DNA of 6,662 bases, from contig SLMV01000099.1 of NCBI GenBank assembly GCA_007133365.1, positions 1-6,662 of the forward strand. Reading direction: 5' to 3'. The notes below the pieces were generated by a model. It did not search any database, was not told the DNA's origin, and saw nothing but the letters and a program-made list of their open reading frames with translations. This stretch comes from Clostridia bacterium. Its GTDB lineage: Bacteria; Bacillota; Sulfobacillia; SLMV01. Below, in pieces: positions 6,462 through 6,662 of this stretch. The stretch's first letter is position 1; each line of letters opens with the position of its first letter. The position numbers were made by a program, and so were the translations under genes.

Positions 6462-6662
6462 TTAGGATTCATCATCGATGAGGTCGTCATCCTCTGATAT
6501 ATCGATAATGATCGGCAGCACCATTGGACGTCGATGGAGCTTCTGATACAAAAAGTTCCCTAGGATGTTTCGTATCTTCTTTTTCATCACATTCCGCTTC
6601 GGTCCGCGATCTTTTAGTAGTTCCGCCGCACACTGGTGCGATCGCTCACGAATTTCCTCGAT
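6462..6662 (-). CDS. rnj: Ribonuclease J, C-terminal end (partial)
   Basis: The last 66 codons of a gene that enters from the right edge; stop TAA at 6462-6464. The frame is open to the window end. The region K-K-K-I-R-N-I-L-G-N-F-L-Y-Q-K (27-41 of the fragment) followed by R-R-P-M-V-L-P-I-I-I (44-53) matches the C-terminal domain ending of RNase J proteins, where a 'FLYxKTxRRPMILPIIxE' type ending is characteristic. RNase J is a metallo-beta-lactamase family 5' exonuclease and endonuclease in mRNA decay and rRNA maturation; the catalytic part lies outside the window. The upstream helix (I-E-E-I-R-E-R) also fits. After the conserved ending comes a short acidic tail, E-D-D-D-L-I-D-D-E-S. Its position immediately before ftsK matches the rnjB-spoIIIE neighbourhood of Bacillus subtilis, where other small genes lie between them. 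Confidence 0.85.
   Translation of the reverse strand: MEEIRERSHQCAAELLKDRGPKRNVMKKKIRNILGNFLYQKLHRRPMVLPIIIDISEDDDLIDDES

Noticed and set aside
6281..6481. A 66-codon plus-strand frame in the rnj-ftsK gap
   Set aside because: It runs through the inverted repeat and into the antisense of the RNase J end, with no convincing ribosome binding site; the inverted repeat lacks stops by chance.
1..6662. Mobile element, CRISPR array, tRNA or a multi-gene defence system
   Set aside because: No transposase or integrase, regularly spaced repeats, cloverleaf or terminal repeats were seen; the EVE-like protein alone is not enough to claim a defence locus.

Overview
The window looks like a chromosomal housekeeping segment of a Gram-positive, Bacillota-type bacterium with moderately GC-rich DNA. 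The reasons are the purine-rich Shine-Dalgarno sequences in front of nearly every gene, the rnj-ftsK/spoIIIE gene order (RNase J lies just upstream of spoIIIE in Bacillus and relatives), and a QueT-type ECF transporter subunit, a family mainly found in that phylum. A deep-branching lineage such as Sulfobacillus would fit, but the genus is a guess.

All recognisable genes are on the minus strand, so transcription runs from high to low coordinates. In transcript order: the C-terminal end of ribonuclease J (6662-6462, cut by the window edge); a 225-base spacer with a perfect 15-bp inverted repeat, a competing 8-bp hairpin and two tiny ORFs; the DNA translocase ftsK/spoIIIE (6236-3942); queT (3952-3461), overlapping the ftsK end by 11 bases; a 128-base spacer with a short palindrome; a Cof-type HAD hydrolase (3332-2520); a YigZ/IMPACT-family protein (2480-1827); a class V PLP aminotransferase of the alanine/serine-glyoxylate type (start best placed at 1769, end 597); a small PUA/EVE-like protein (548-84); and a hairpin terminator (21-70) closing the series.

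No strong intrinsic terminator is visible between ftsK and position 84, and gaps are mostly under 60 bases. The six genes could be read as one transcript, though a promoter in the 128-base gap cannot be excluded. They do not form one pathway: they cover chromosome segregation, queuosine precursor salvage, sugar-phosphate or phosphate-ester hydrolysis, an unassigned conserved protein, glyoxylate/serine amino transfer and possibly modified nucleic-acid recognition.

I found no mobile element, CRISPR array, tRNA, rRNA or clear defence system. The most unexplained part is the structured leader in front of ftsK. The least characterised protein is the PUA/EVE-like one at 84-548.
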